A stretch of 9,090 nt of DNA from Cohaesibacteraceae bacterium (lineage in GTDB: Bacteria; Pseudomonadota; Alphaproteobacteria; Rhizobiales; Cohaesibacteraceae). The DNA lies in the NCBI GenBank assembly GCA_016764535.1, contig JAESRR010000081.1, forward strand, positions 1 to 9,090, in the 5' to 3' direction. Below the pieces are notes generated by a model. That model was not told the origin of the DNA. It saw nothing but the letters and a program-made list of their open reading frames with translations, and ran no database searches. The position numbers and the translations under genes were made by a program. This document shows, one piece after another, positions 1 to 7,491 of this stretch; positions within the stretch are counted from its first letter, which is position 1; each line of letters begins with the position of its first letter.

Positions 1-149
1 GGGTTCGAGGACAGGGCACCGGCCGTGAGGACGAAGTGCCCGTCAAGCCGGGCCGCTGTGCGATGAATGGCACCAATGAAGGCCCCACGTCCGCCACCCA
101 CCATTCCCAGTCGCAATGTGCGATCGGCGAACCGGGCCTGATCGTTCAT
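1..149 (-). CDS. Gfo/Idh/MocA family oxidoreductase, N-terminal fragment
   Basis: Only the first 49 codons are present; the gene runs off the left edge. Residues 13-24 read [12 protein letters not shown], a beta strand followed by the glycine-rich dinucleotide-binding loop of a Rossmann fold. FIGAIHR follows and then, near residue 44, AGALSSN. This pattern is typical of Gfo/Idh/MocA NAD(P)-dependent dehydrogenases that oxidise sugars or cyclitols in the cytoplasm. The catalytic lysine motif and C-terminal domain lie outside the window, so the substrate cannot be read. The ATG at 149-147 overlaps the stop of the upstream isomerase gene as ATGA, which implies translational coupling and a joint pathway. 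An oxidoreductase of this family beside a TIM-barrel isomerase is a recurrent pair in rhizobial sugar and inositol clusters. Family call confident; function inferred. Confidence 0.82.
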   Translation of the reverse strand, partial: MNDQARFADRTLRLGMVGGGRGAFIGAIHRTAARLDGHFVLTAGALSSN

Positions 150-1231
150 CCGGAGCTCCGCGCATCAAGCCCGAGAATAGCGCGTACCTGGTTTTGATCG
201 GTCTGGTTACCGGCATCACCGTTGGCGAATTCGTCAAAAAACCTGTCGGTGATCGAAATGATATGGTCGTTGATGAACGGCACTGCTTCTGCGGCACCCT
301 GTTCTGGATGTTTGAGACAACATTCCCACTCCAGAACCGCCCAGCTATCGTAATCATATTGCGCGAGTTTTGAGAAAATCGCCTTGAAATTGACCTGGCC
401 ATCTCCCAGAGATCGGAACCGCCCGGCACGGTTGGCCCAGGATTGATAGCCGGAATATACGCCCTGGCGTCCATCGGGATTAAACTCCGCATCCTTTACA
501 TGGAAGGCTGTTATACGCTCGTGATAGATGTCGATAAAAGCCAGATAATCCATCTGCTGTAACAAAAAATGCGAGGGATCGTAATTGATCGTGCAACGTT
601 TGTGGTCACCAAGGGCGTCAAGGAACATCTCAAAAGTGATGCCATCAAACACATCTTCACCCGGGTGGATTTCGTAGGCAACATTAACGCCATGGTCTTC
701 ATAAATATCAAGAATGGGCTTCCAGCGGCGCGCAAGCTCCGTGAAGGTCTCCTCGATCAATCCCTGGGGACGCGGTGGCCATGGATAAAGATAGGGGAAA
801 GCCAGAGATCCGGTGAAAGACACGGATGTGTTCAACCCAAGTCTGCGTGAGGCTTTTGCTGCCAAACCCATTTGTTCGACGGCCCAGGTTTGGCGTGCTG
901 CCGGATTTCCGCGTACGGCCTGCGGCGCAAATGCATCAAAAACAATGTCATAGGCGGGATTTACTGCAACCAGTTGTCCCTGCAAATGGGTAGATAATTC
1001 GGTGATTTCAACACCTGCCTCTTGACAGGTTCCTGAAATTTCATCGCAATAATCCTGTGAGGAGGCTGCGCGCTCCAGATTAAATAACCGGGTATCGCCG
1101 GTGGGGATTTGTACACCTTTGAAACCAAGATCTGCGGCCCATTTGGTGATGGATTTTAATGAATTGAACGGCATGTCATCGCTTGAAAACTGAGCCAGAA
1201 AAAGTGCGGGACCTTTAATATTGGTGGCCAT
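146..1231 (-). CDS. Sugar phosphate isomerase/epimerase family protein (xylose isomerase-like TIM barrel)
   Basis: A 361-residue cytoplasmic protein of the AP-endonuclease-2/xylose-isomerase-like TIM-barrel superfamily (IolE-like). Visible motifs include YEIHPGED (metal-ligand candidate Glu187), NYDPSHF (Asp218), FHVKDAEF (His244) and VLEWECC (Glu301 or Glu303). Together these match the divalent-metal site of the family. Length fits the longer subgroup, which also carries the WPPRP segment near residue 151 and the [10 protein letters not shown] and [10 protein letters not shown] stretches. The start has a clear ribosome site, AAAGGAG, about 8 nt upstream. It is fourth in the operon and overlaps the next oxidoreductase by ATGA. 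Likely role, by inference: isomerise, epimerise or eliminate from a keto-sugar in concert with that dehydrogenase. Substrate and whether it is phosphorylated are unknown; the family name does not prove a sugar phosphate. Confidence 0.88.
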   Translation of the reverse strand: MATNIKGPALFLAQFSSDDMPFNSLKSITKWAADLGFKGVQIPTGDTRLFNLERAASSQDYCDEISGTCQEAGVEITELSTHLQGQLVAVNPAYDIVFDAFAPQAVRGNPAARQTWAVEQMGLAAKASRRLGLNTSVSFTGSLAFPYLYPWPPRPQGLIEETFTELARRWKPILDIYEDHGVNVAYEIHPGEDVFDGITFEMFLDALGDHKRCTINYDPSHFLLQQMDYLAFIDIYHERITAFHVKDAEFNPDGRQGVYSGYQSWANRAGRFRSLGDGQVNFKAIFSKLAQYDYDSWAVLEWECCLKHPEQGAAEAVPFINDHIISITDRFFDEFANGDAGNQTDQNQVRAILGLDARSSG

Positions 1232-1283
1232 GGCGAAAACTCCTTTGGCAATACGCGATAAAACAAATCAATTTAAAGAGTAA

Positions 1284-1331
1284 GGGCAGCGGCGAATGCT
1301 GGAGGAGGAGAACTCCCGTTATCCGCCGCCC
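1284..1331 (-). terminator. GC-rich hairpin between binding-protein and isomerase genes (attenuator or mRNA 3'-end stabiliser)
   Basis: Bases 1284-1292 (GGGCAGCGG) pair with 1323-1331 (CCGCCGCCC) with one A/C mismatch, giving eight GC pairs. A smaller GGAG/CTCC helix can form in the loop. In the leftward transcript the stem is followed by CTTACTCTTTAAATTG, which is T-rich but not a clean U tract. It lies in the 175-nt gap after the binding-protein stop. This fits partial termination or protection of the upstream message, which would raise binding protein relative to the enzymes downstream. Full termination is not implied, because the isomerase has no obvious promoter of its own here. Confidence 0.45.
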
Positions 1332-1406
1332 CTGTATTTTCCCTGCTGCCATTTGCTATTGACAAATATTCAGCAACGGAAAATTCTGTTGGTTCACCCG
1401 ATCTGC

Positions 1407-2363
1407 CTAATATGGAGATTTGGCAAAATAGAAGGCTGCCGCATTTTCCTTTGTGATCAATGGAGAAGCGAGATTGAAAATACCTTCCACCGGACCATTG
1501 GAAATAAACCGTGCCGCTGTCAGATCGATCGCTGTTGCGATCATTGCAGGCGGATAAAGAACCGTTACCGCGATGCTGGAATTGCCATCACGAACACCGG
1601 CAACGACATCCTTTGCACCACCGCCACCAACGAGGAACATTTCTGTTTCGCGGCCAGCTTCACGGATCGCTTCAAGAGCTCCCAGAGCCATGTCGTCATC
1701 AGCAGCCCACACAGCATCAATTTTAGGGAAGCGTGTGAGGAAATCCTGCATCACTTCAAACGCCTTGTCGCGGTTCCAGTTGGCGTGCTTGCTATCGAGC
1801 AACTCTATTTTGCTGCCTTTGATACCGGCAAGGAACCCGTCCATGCGTTGGTCATCAATCACGGTGGGGATGCCGCGCATGGCAACAACCTTGCCGCCAT
1901 CGGACAGGGTCTTGGCGATATACTGACCAGCAGAGCGGCCAAATCCGGGATTGTCACCTGCAACATAGATGTTGCGGATTGTTGGATCTGAAAGTCCACG
2001 GTCAACAACAGTGATGAAAGCGCCGGATTCTTTAACCCGTCGTACCGGATCGGTGAGCGGATCACTTTCAAACGGTAGAATGACAAGTGCGTCAATATTC
2101 TGTACCGACACCATATCTTCCAGAGCGTTGGCCTGCTCTGTCGCACTGCCGGATGCCGAAATGATAATTTTGAGGCCCGGGTTAGCGGCTTCCAGACGAC
2201 GCTTGGCTTCGGCTGCGTGCCAGTTCATGCCACCGGCCCAGCCATGCGTGGCCGAGGGAATTGAGACGCCGATGGTGATATCGGCTGCCAGTGTGGGTAT
2301 TGTTGCAAGGGCCATGGCTCCAAGAGCGAAGGCTGCGGCAACAGGCTTAATCAAGAATTTCAT
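1407..2363 (-). CDS. Sugar ABC transporter periplasmic substrate-binding protein (RbsB-like)
   Basis: A 318-residue periplasmic binding protein of the ribose/galactose type (Peripla_BP_4), the ligand receptor of the importer. Residues 1-26 are a Sec signal peptide (MKFLIKP, then a hydrophobic AFALGAMALA core) with likely cleavage after TLA, before ADITIGVSIP. Fold landmarks include VTVLYPP near 267-272, VVDRG (119-123), YVAGDNPGFG (133-142), DQRMDGFLAG (171-180), NWNRDKA (195-201) and AADDDMALGALEA (220-232). The frame stays open to 2516, but the ATG at 2363 is chosen because the signal peptide starts there and GGGAGGG lies 6 nt upstream. It is third in the operon, 58 nt after the permease. 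The ligand is not predictable from these motifs; ribose is only the family's name. Confidence 0.92.
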   Translation of the reverse strand: MKFLIKPVAAAFALGAMALATIPTLAADITIGVSIPSATHGWAGGMNWHAAEAKRRLEAANPGLKIIISASGSATEQANALEDMVSVQNIDALVILPFESDPLTDPVRRVKESGAFITVVDRGLSDPTIRNIYVAGDNPGFGRSAGQYIAKTLSDGGKVVAMRGIPTVIDDQRMDGFLAGIKGSKIELLDSKHANWNRDKAFEVMQDFLTRFPKIDAVWAADDDMALGALEAIREAGRETEMFLVGGGGAKDVVAGVRDGNSSIAVTVLYPPAMIATAIDLTAARFISNGPVEGIFNLASPLITKENAAAFYFAKSPY

Positions 2364-2388
2364 ATAACCCTCCCGAGTTTTGTTGATG

Positions 2389-2413
2389 CCCGGGTTCCCT
2401 TTGATCCCCCGGG
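2389..2413 (-). other. Small GC hairpin in the permease to binding-protein gap
   Basis: Two CCCGGG hexamers at 2389-2394 and 2408-2413 can pair around a 13-nt loop in the 58-nt gap between the permease stop and the binding-protein start. No T tract follows in the leftward direction, so it is not a convincing terminator. It could be a processing or stability element, or chance. Confidence 0.25.
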
Positions 2414-2421
2414 ACAATGCA

Positions 2422-3387
2422 TCATTTTTGCTTTTTGCCGATGCCCCTTTGCAGGAACACAGCCGCAATAATGATGACGCCCTGAACCGCTCCGTTGAGA
2501 TAATTTGATATCGCATCGGTGAGGTTCAGAATGTTTCCAATGAGTGTAAGGATCAGTGCACCGGCCACGGTGCCGCCGATACGGCCATAGCCGCCCTTGA
2601 GTAACGTACCGCCGATGATCACCGCTGCGATTGCTTCCAGCTCCCACAAAACGCCGGTGGAAGAGGAGGCAGAGCCGAGCCGTGGCACATAGATGATGGT
2701 CGCCATGGCGACACAGGCGCCCTGGATCATGAAGGCGATGATTTTGACGCGGTCCGTGGAAATGGCGGAATAGCGGGCCACATGTTCGTTGGCACCAACC
2801 GATTGTACATGGCGGCCATAGGCGGTGTGATTGAGAACTACATATCCCAGAACGGCCATTGCCGCGAATATGATGACGGGAAACGGAATGCCCAGAATGT
2901 CGCCATAATAAACCGGGCGATACATTGACCGAACCTGGGAATTGAGTGACAGGGTTCCGCCATCGGCGAGGTAAGTCACCAGCGAGCGATAAATACCCAT
3001 GGTCCCAAGGGTAACGATGAAGGCCTCGATCTTGCCGCGCGTGGTCAAAATGCCGTTGAGCCAGCCGGCGAACATGCCAAGCACTGCACCAGCCAGAACA
3101 CCGGCAAGAACGACCAGCCACATCAAATCGGTGAGATCTTTCAGGGTATTCATGAACATGATCATCACACCGGCGATAAAGGCGGCCATTGAGCCAACGC
3201 TTAAATCGATGCTGCCCGATGAGATAACAAATGTTGCACCAATGGCGATGATGCCAATGAACGAACTCCGGGTCAGTATATTGGTCATGTTACCGGTGCT
3301 GAGGAAATTACCGTTGATCAGTGTGCCCAGCACAAGTAACGCTCCAAGGGCAATAAGAGGTCCGGCGGCTTTCCAGTTGATGATCAT
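2422..3387 (-). CDS. Sugar ABC transporter permease (RbsC/BPD_transp_2 family)
   Basis: A 321-residue inner-membrane permease of the BPD_transp_2 family, of the usual length for RbsC, XylH and similar proteins. Several hydrophobic helices are visible, for example residues 8-25, 43-57, 90-110, 168-186, 217-233, 253-287 and 300-313. Family markers are [10 protein letters not shown] (58-67), GWLNG followed by [13 protein letters not shown] (123-135), and the cytoplasmic coupling segment [19 protein letters not shown] (191-209). The latter contacts the ATPase. The end is marked by a conserved [17 protein letters not shown] stretch (257-273). The ATG at 3387-3385 overlaps the ATPase stop as ATGA, and GAGGAA lies 7 nt upstream inside the ATPase gene, so expression is coupled. 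One permease gene suggests a homodimer, as usual for this class. Confidence 0.93.
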   Translation of the reverse strand: MIINWKAAGPLIALGALLVLGTLINGNFLSTGNMTNILTRSSFIGIIAIGATFVISSGSIDLSVGSMAAFIAGVMIMFMNTLKDLTDLMWLVVLAGVLAGAVLGMFAGWLNGILTTRGKIEAFIVTLGTMGIYRSLVTYLADGGTLSLNSQVRSMYRPVYYGDILGIPFPVIIFAAMAVLGYVVLNHTAYGRHVQSVGANEHVARYSAISTDRVKIIAFMIQGACVAMATIIYVPRLGSASSSTGVLWELEAIAAVIIGGTLLKGGYGRIGGTVAGALILTLIGNILNLTDAISNYLNGAVQGVIIIAAVFLQRGIGKKQK

Positions 3388-4970
3388 GATATTTCCTCAA
3401 CTGTGGTGGCAGTTGTTGTGTTGTTTTTTCCAGCGTCGGTACTTGCACCAAGACCGGTGGCAAAGCGCATGATTTCTTCTTCAGTGATTTGATCACCTTC
3501 CAGCACCCCGGTGATCCGGCCTTCATGCATCACCGCGACACGGGATGAGAGACCAATGATCTCGGAGAGTTCGCTTGAGAGAACGATGACCGAACGGCCC
3601 TGCGATACAAGATCGGCAATGAAACCGTAGATTTGGGATTTGGCACCTACATCTATACCGCGGGTTGGTTCGTCCAGAATGATGATGTCCGGGTTGATTT
3701 CCAGAACTTTCGCCAGTAGCAGCTTTTGCTGATTACCGCCCGAAAGGGACCCGGCCAGCATTTTGGGACTGGCAGCACGAAGATCAAACTGTTTTGCGGC
3801 TGCGTCAAATGCGGCTTTTTCAGCCTTCCTGTTGATGAAAAACCGTGTGAATTTTTCAAGCGCGAAAAGCGAAAAATTATGTACCAGATCATTGCCCAGC
3901 AGCAGGCCCTTGCCCTTTCGATCCTTGGTGAGATAGGCGATGCGGGCAGTTTTTGCGTCACCAGGGGTTTTGAATTTTACTGTCGTGCCGTTTTGCTGAA
4001 TAGTCCCTGTCGTAATTGGATCAAGACCAATCAACGCTTCCATCAGCGCTGTCCTGCCTGCTCCCTGCAAACCCGCGAACCCCAAAACCTCGGCGCGGCG
4101 TAAATCAAACCCCGCATCGACAATTCCGGTATCGGTTGCAACACCCTGCACAGACAATACTATGTCAGCATTTTTGTCGGGTACCGGAATGTGAGGAAAG
4201 TATTCGGTCAGGTCCCTGCCAACCATAAGACGGGCCATATCGTCTTTGGTGACACTGTGAGCAGGAACGGTATCGATATGTTTGCCATCCCGCAGCACTG
4301 TGATCCGATCTGCAATTTGTTCGATCTCGTCAAGTTTGTGAGAGATGAAAACGATCGCCACCCCTTCTGATTTGAGGCGACGTAACAGTTTGAATAGCGA
4401 CTTTGTCTCGTGCGGGGTGAGGACAGCTGTGGGTTCATCAAGGAAGAGCACGTTGGCATTGCGCGATGTAGCCTTGGCAATCTCGATCATCTGTTGATCG
4501 GCGACGCTCAGATCATCGACCCTTGCAGTGACAGATGCCCGGCACTCCAGTTGATCAAGCAAGGTGCGGGATTTTTTACGCATTGTCGTATGATCAACAA
4601 ACAGGCCTTTTTTGATTTCACGACCAAGAAAGATATTTTCCTCGACGCTCAATAGCCCGGCAAGATTAAGCTCCTGATGGATCAATACAATGCCGTTTTC
4701 TTCGGCGTCGCGCATCGAGTCCCAGACCGTGGGAGCGCCATTAAAAGCCAGTGACCCCGAGGTTGGTTGCTCAAATCCGGCAAGGATTTTAACCAGGGTG
4801 GATTTCCCCGCGCCATTTTCTCCAAGCAGGGCGTGGATTTCACCAGGATAAACTTCAAAATCAATGTCATGTAAAACAGCAATTGGCCCAAATGATTTGT
4901 TGATGCCGCTGGCGCGCAGAGCGGGCAACACATCAAGTGAATTGGCAATACTGTCGTTTGATGACGACAT
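3384..4970 (-). CDS. Sugar ABC transporter ATP-binding protein with two ATPase domains (RbsA/MglA/XylG type)
   Basis: A 528-residue tandem ABC ATPase that powers sugar import. Domain 1 has Walker [10 protein letters not shown] (50-58), signature LSVADQQ (154-160), Walker B VLFLDEPT (174-181) and switch His211. Domain 2 has the degenerate Walker A GLQGAGRT (300-307) normal for this family, the canonical signature LSGGNQQK (409-416) and Walker B IIILDEPT (429-436), with Ser rather than His in the switch position (VLSSELSE). This asymmetry is typical of RbsA-type proteins, so one composite site is probably weak. The C-terminus ends in a low-complexity Thr/Asn tail ([10 protein letters not shown]). 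First gene of the operon; AGGGAG lies about 11 nt before the ATG. The start is about 65 nt from the inferred transcription start within the shared operator region. Confidence 0.94.
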   Translation of the reverse strand: MSSSNDSIANSLDVLPALRASGINKSFGPIAVLHDIDFEVYPGEIHALLGENGAGKSTLVKILAGFEQPTSGSLAFNGAPTVWDSMRDAEENGIVLIHQELNLAGLLSVEENIFLGREIKKGLFVDHTTMRKKSRTLLDQLECRASVTARVDDLSVADQQMIEIAKATSRNANVLFLDEPTAVLTPHETKSLFKLLRRLKSEGVAIVFISHKLDEIEQIADRITVLRDGKHIDTVPAHSVTKDDMARLMVGRDLTEYFPHIPVPDKNADIVLSVQGVATDTGIVDAGFDLRRAEVLGFAGLQGAGRTALMEALIGLDPITTGTIQQNGTTVKFKTPGDAKTARIAYLTKDRKGKGLLLGNDLVHNFSLFALEKFTRFFINRKAEKAAFDAAAKQFDLRAASPKMLAGSLSGGNQQKLLLAKVLEINPDIIILDEPTRGIDVGAKSQIYGFIADLVSQGRSVIVLSSELSEIIGLSSRVAVMHEGRITGVLEGDQITEEEIMRFATGLGASTDAGKNNTTTATTVEEIS

Positions 4971-4998
4971 TGGCGAAAAATCTCCCTGTTACACACAA

Positions 4999-5034
4999 TG
5001 TAAACCTTTACATTTGAATTTGTAAAGGTTTACA
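4999..5034. promoter_or_regulatory. Twin LacI-type operators, arranged as a perfect inverted pair
   Basis: TGTAAACCTTTACA (4999-5012) and TGTAAAGGTTTACA (5021-5034) are each palindromic in six outer base pairs around a CC or GG centre. The two are exact reverse complements of each other, separated by TTTGAATT. Centre-to-centre distance is 22 bp, about two helical turns, so two LacI-family dimers could bind the same face. The site lies between the divergent lacI-type gene and the transport operon and overlaps the start of the operon leader. LacI-family proteins commonly act on palindromes of this length next to their own genes. Autoregulation and repression of the operon are inferred. Confidence 0.8.
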
Positions 5035-5042
5035 GGCAAAAA

Positions 5043-5072
5043 AATATATCGGACACTATGGCCTTGATTCAA
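5043..5072 (-). promoter_or_regulatory. Candidate sigma-70 promoter of the transport operon
   Basis: On the leftward strand, TTGAAT (5072-5067) and TATATT (5048-5043) are separated by 18 bp, matching the -35 consensus at four and the -10 at five of six positions. Transcription would start near 5036, directly before the twin operators, so bound repressor would block initiation or early elongation. No equally good promoter was found for the regulator on the other strand; weak hexamers inside the palindromes are possible. Confidence 0.45.
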
Positions 5073-5095
5073 CCGGCTTTAATCAGGTGAGACAT

Positions 5096-6148
5096 ATGGC
5101 ACGACCGACAATTGATGATGTGGCCCGCATTGCGGGCGTGTCGATTGCCACTGTCAGCCGGACACTTTCCAACCCTGATGTGGTGTCGGAACGGTCGCGC
5201 AAAATCGTCATGGATGCGATTAATCAAACCGGATATACGCAGAACGTGGCCGCGCAAAATTTGCGTCAGCAGAGGTCCAACGCTGTACTGGTTCTGGTGC
5301 CGGATATCGGCAATACCTATTTTTCAGCGATCCTTGCGGGCATTGAACGTGCTGCATCCAAGGCACGGATGACCATCCTGATTGGCGATACAGCGGGCAG
5401 CGAAGACCGGGAAGAGGAATTTCTCCGCTATCTGGTCAACGGACGGGCAGATGGTGCGTTGTTACTCAACGGGCATTTGCCGGGGTCCCTGCGGGCTGAC
5501 CTTGAATCCGGCGGCTCAACGGTACCACTTGTCAGCGTCTCCGAAGCTCTTGATGCGCCCGGTGTACCGCATGTAGGCATCAATAATGTACTGGCAGCGC
5601 GGCAAGCGACGGAACATTTGCTCAGCCTTGGGCATAAAAAGATCGTTCATCTTGCCGGTCCGGGCAGCAATATACTCACCCGGGATCGTAATTCCGGATA
5701 TCAGGCTGCAATGGGGGACGCGGGGCTTACGGCCACTATTCTTGAAGGCGATTTCAGTATTGAAAGTGGCGAGCGGGCAGCTTCGGTATTGCTTTCCATG
5801 CCGATGCAGCCAACGGCTGTGTTTTGTGCGAGTGACGAGATGGCGATGGGTTTGATCTCGGCGCTGTATAGCCAGGGTATTAAAGTGCCTGATGATCTTT
5901 CGGTCCTCGGTTTTGACGACATTATTTTTGGCAGCGCGTATATTCCGGCACTCTCCACCATACGTCAGCCAAGGCACATGATCGGGGAAGTGGCGATGGA
6001 AAAGCTTGTCGGTTTGATGGGAGGGGGTATTAAAGCTGCGAGCGAAGCAGCTCCCGATGCGACCACCCTGCGAGGCGGATATGTAACACTGTTGCCAACC
6101 GAACTGGTGCTACGGAAAAGTACGCAGCGATTGCAACCCGGAGTTTGA
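5096..6148 (+). CDS. LacI-family transcriptional regulator
   Basis: A 350-residue repressor of normal LacI/GalR length. The helix-turn-helix is at residues 5-24 (TIDDVARIAGVSIATVSRTL), followed by NPDVVSERSR. The hinge helix is NVAAQNLRQQRS (50-61), whose Leu56 would insert in the operator centre. The effector domain then follows, with VLVLVPDIGNTYFSAIL (64-80), GINNVLAARQATEHLLSLGH (161-180), SDEMAMGLISAL (247-258), VPDDLSVLGFDD (264-275) and LSTIRQPRHMIG (286-297). The ATG at 5096 is preferred over the in-frame GTG at 5087, because that GTG lies within the ribosome site AGGTGAG and family members start a few residues before the helix-turn-helix. It is divergent from the sugar transport operon, which it most likely represses until the imported sugar or a derivative binds. 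Confidence 0.93.
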   Translation: MARPTIDDVARIAGVSIATVSRTLSNPDVVSERSRKIVMDAINQTGYTQNVAAQNLRQQRSNAVLVLVPDIGNTYFSAILAGIERAASKARMTILIGDTAGSEDREEEFLRYLVNGRADGALLLNGHLPGSLRADLESGGSTVPLVSVSEALDAPGVPHVGINNVLAARQATEHLLSLGHKKIVHLAGPGSNILTRDRNSGYQAAMGDAGLTATILEGDFSIESGERAASVLLSMPMQPTAVFCASDEMAMGLISALYSQGIKVPDDLSVLGFDDIIFGSAYIPALSTIRQPRHMIGEVAMEKLVGLMGGGIKAASEAAPDATTLRGGYVTLLPTELVLRKSTQRLQPGV

Positions 6149-6182
6149 TAGTGCATTTCGGAAAATCAATCTTGCGACGAGA

Positions 6183-6216
6183 AAAGGCCGGACCAGGGGA
6201 ACCCGTTCCGACCTTT
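6183..6216 (+). terminator. Terminator-like hairpin after the LacI-family gene
   Basis: AAAGG-C-CGGA (6183-6192) pairs with TCCG-A-CCTTT (6207-6216), nine pairs with one C/A mismatch, starting 34 nt after the stop codon. The following bases are GTTGCATC, so the U tract is poor. Position favours a terminator; sequence support is moderate. Confidence 0.4.
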
Positions 6217-6668
6217 GTTGCATCTCTTGCAGGAAGCTAATCTAATTCTTCCACTTTGCAGTCATTCTGGCATCTATTCCGGTGGATATTGTCAGGGCAT
6301 TTTGAAATGCTGACACATCTTTTGCCTCCCCGATGCCGGGAAAAATTAAATCCGGCGGGACTTGCGCTTCCGCAGTTGTTGCAACCATACCCCTTTACGT
6401 TATGCGATACACAAATGTCTCTGCTGCCGACCAGACTGGCGCAGTGACAAATCCAGTTACAATTTTCGCATAACAAAGCTTTTCACCTACAGGTGGTGAA
6501 TCAGCGTTGGGTATGTCTTAACTATAAGTATATTTACATAGCCCCGGAGGACTGTCAATAAAGCAGTTTGCAGATGGAAATGATCACAAAAACGTCATGT
6601 CATCGCCTCAATTTGCCGGGTATTTTGGGGCGTAACGATTTGTCATCAGGAAAGCCGGGGCCGATAAC
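6217..6668. other. Intergenic stretch without a convincing gene
   Basis: About 450 bp after the terminator-like hairpin. Apart from a possible 48-codon leftward ORF (6242-6388), I see only a short TTCACC/GGTGAA inverted repeat at 6482-6500. No frame on either strand shows family motifs, and longer frames are rich in Cys, Arg and His in a way typical of non-coding translation. Confidence 0.6.
6242..6388 (-). CDS. Possible 48-residue ORF or decayed small gene
   Basis: Leftward frame starting MVATTAEAQVPP and ending MTAKWKN, with AAGGGG close upstream of the ATG (spacing tight, about 1-2 nt). Its composition is more protein-like than the competing frames. The same frame continues upstream past one TAA as GFVTAPVWSAAETFVYRIT, which resembles a short hydrophobic leader. 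A single base insertion near 6465 would connect this to an ATG. This could be a small exported protein broken by a stop and a frameshift, or chance. I recognise no family. Confidence 0.2.
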   Translation of the reverse strand: MVATTAEAQVPPDLIFPGIGEAKDVSAFQNALTISTGIDARMTAKWKN

Positions 6669-6803
6669 ATGTTAAATTCAAGGCCGGTATCAAGGATATT
6701 GTTTAGCCGGTCTGTTTCGCGCCTTAATCTGGTTTTTGGTGTGGTTTTGTATCTTTCGATGATGGTTGCATCCCGGTCTCCGGCTATTGCCCTTTACAAA
6801 TGA
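6669..6803 (+). pseudogene. Short membrane-segment ORF A (44 codons), probable gene remnant
   Basis: The frame starts MLNSRPVSR and contains SRSVSRLNLVFGVVLYLSMM, a basic segment followed by a hydrophobic span, then stops after ALYK. It has no strong ribosome site. The segment aligns without gaps to a second short frame at 7096-7206, which reads RRSVSRINLVFQISLFLAAM. The identical amino acids often use different third bases, so the two probably descend from real protein-coding ancestors. The basic-then-hydrophobic layout suits the N-terminus of an inner-membrane protein such as a sensor or chemoreceptor. I do not recognise the family. Both copies end just after the membrane span, which points to truncation. 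Confidence 0.4.
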
Positions 6804-7095
6804 AACTGGAAGAAAAGTCACTGAAAAATAAATATCCCGCTTGACACTTGACATTTTATATCAAATTTTTGGCAGAAAACCGGTGTTTTAGATCGAGGGA
6901 AGCATTCGAAAGTATTGGTTATGAAGAGCTGGCTATGAATTTTTTATTGCATCTACAGCTTGCAGATTGACCAGGGACTACCACGTATAGTCCGAACGCA
7001 ACACAATTGCGACACCGGGGAAGGACGCCCGGTAAATCATATCGGGAGGGGCGCTGGATATCTTTCCGAATTTTTGAAAGGATACTCCATTGCTG
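6804..7095. other. AT-rich intergenic stretch between the two ORF remnants
   Basis: Contains a tandem TTGACA-C-TTGACA at 6841-6853 with no matching -10 hexamer at standard spacing, and a frame of about 39 codons ending LAMNFLLHLQLAD at 6970 that has no family resemblance. Nothing else is identifiable. Confidence 0.5.
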
Positions 7096-7206
7096 ATGCC
7101 TTCTACTGCCTTTGGTGTGGTGCTGCGTCGCTCTGTTTCCCGCATCAACCTGGTGTTTCAAATTTCCCTGTTCCTCGCCGCCATGGTGGTTGCCGCAGGA
7201 AGATAG
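7096..7206 (+). pseudogene. Short membrane-segment ORF B (36 codons), paralogous remnant
   Basis: Starts MPSTAFGVVLRRSVSRINLV and ends MVVAAGR before TAG at 7204-7206; AAAGGA lies 13 nt upstream, rather far. The RSVSR(I/L)NLVF core, the following hydrophobic span and a Met-Val pattern are shared with ORF A at 6669-6803. After the stop, short frames of protein-like composition occur in changing phases: ADIIHALRE around 7222-7247, NLNSVFTDTGNSGADLSKIV within 7276-7335, and LLRIQALVCDVIKVMTHIAA within 7362-7421. This would fit a longer gene decayed by frameshifts, but I cannot confirm the family. If still expressed, it would be a single-span membrane peptide. Confidence 0.4.
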
Positions 7207-7467
7207 AACAGGATCGAACGCAGATATCATTCACGCGCTGCGTGAATGATCCGACCGGGCGGGTCGGCAATTGCGAACCTGAATTCCGTGTTTACAGACA
7301 CCGGTAATTCAGGGGCTGATCTATCTAAAATCGTACAAAATTGAAATCGTATATACTGTTGCGTATTCAGGCGCTGGTCTGTGATGTCATTAAGGTGATG
7401 ACCCATATAGCGGCTGATGTGGTGCCGGAACCTTACCCGGCATGACAGCTCAGCGCGCGGTGCTCTT
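7207..7467. other. Intergenic stretch with double hairpin and possible decayed coding fragments
   Basis: Holds the double hairpin at 7226-7267 and two short frames (7246-7344, and an ATG-less one ending at 7445) with coding-like composition in different phases. No intact gene is visible before the repeat array begins at 7468. Confidence 0.5.
7226..7267. repeat. Two adjacent strong hairpins
   Basis: ATCATTCACGC (7226-7236) and GCGTGAATGAT (7240-7250) form a perfect 11-bp stem with a GCT loop. Directly next to it, CCGACC (7251-7256) and GGTCGG (7262-7267) form a second 6-bp stem. The pair is in neither the array nor any intact gene, so it may be a separate palindromic element or a bidirectional terminator without a U tract. 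Confidence 0.65.
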
Positions 7468-7491
7468 TGTGCCTTGCCGTAAGTCATTATT

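Noticed and set aside
43..492. 149-codon leftward ORF across the isomerase 3' end
   Set aside because: Out of frame with the isomerase and oxidoreductase, which have clear family motifs and an ATGA junction.
1296..1991. 231-codon rightward ORF
   Set aside because: Opposite the binding-protein gene, Cys/Arg/His-rich, no domain; a shadow of the real gene.
2364..2516. Extended N-terminus of the binding protein
   Set aside because: The frame is open, but the extension is basic and cysteine-containing, would bury the signal peptide, and the ATG at 2363 has a strong ribosome site.
5087..5095. GTG start for the LacI-family regulator
   Set aside because: It overlaps the likely ribosome site AGGTGAG; the ATG at 5096 gives the normal family N-terminus.
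6841..6869. Promoter from tandem TTGACA
   Set aside because: No acceptable -10 hexamer 16-19 bp after either copy, and no intact gene follows.
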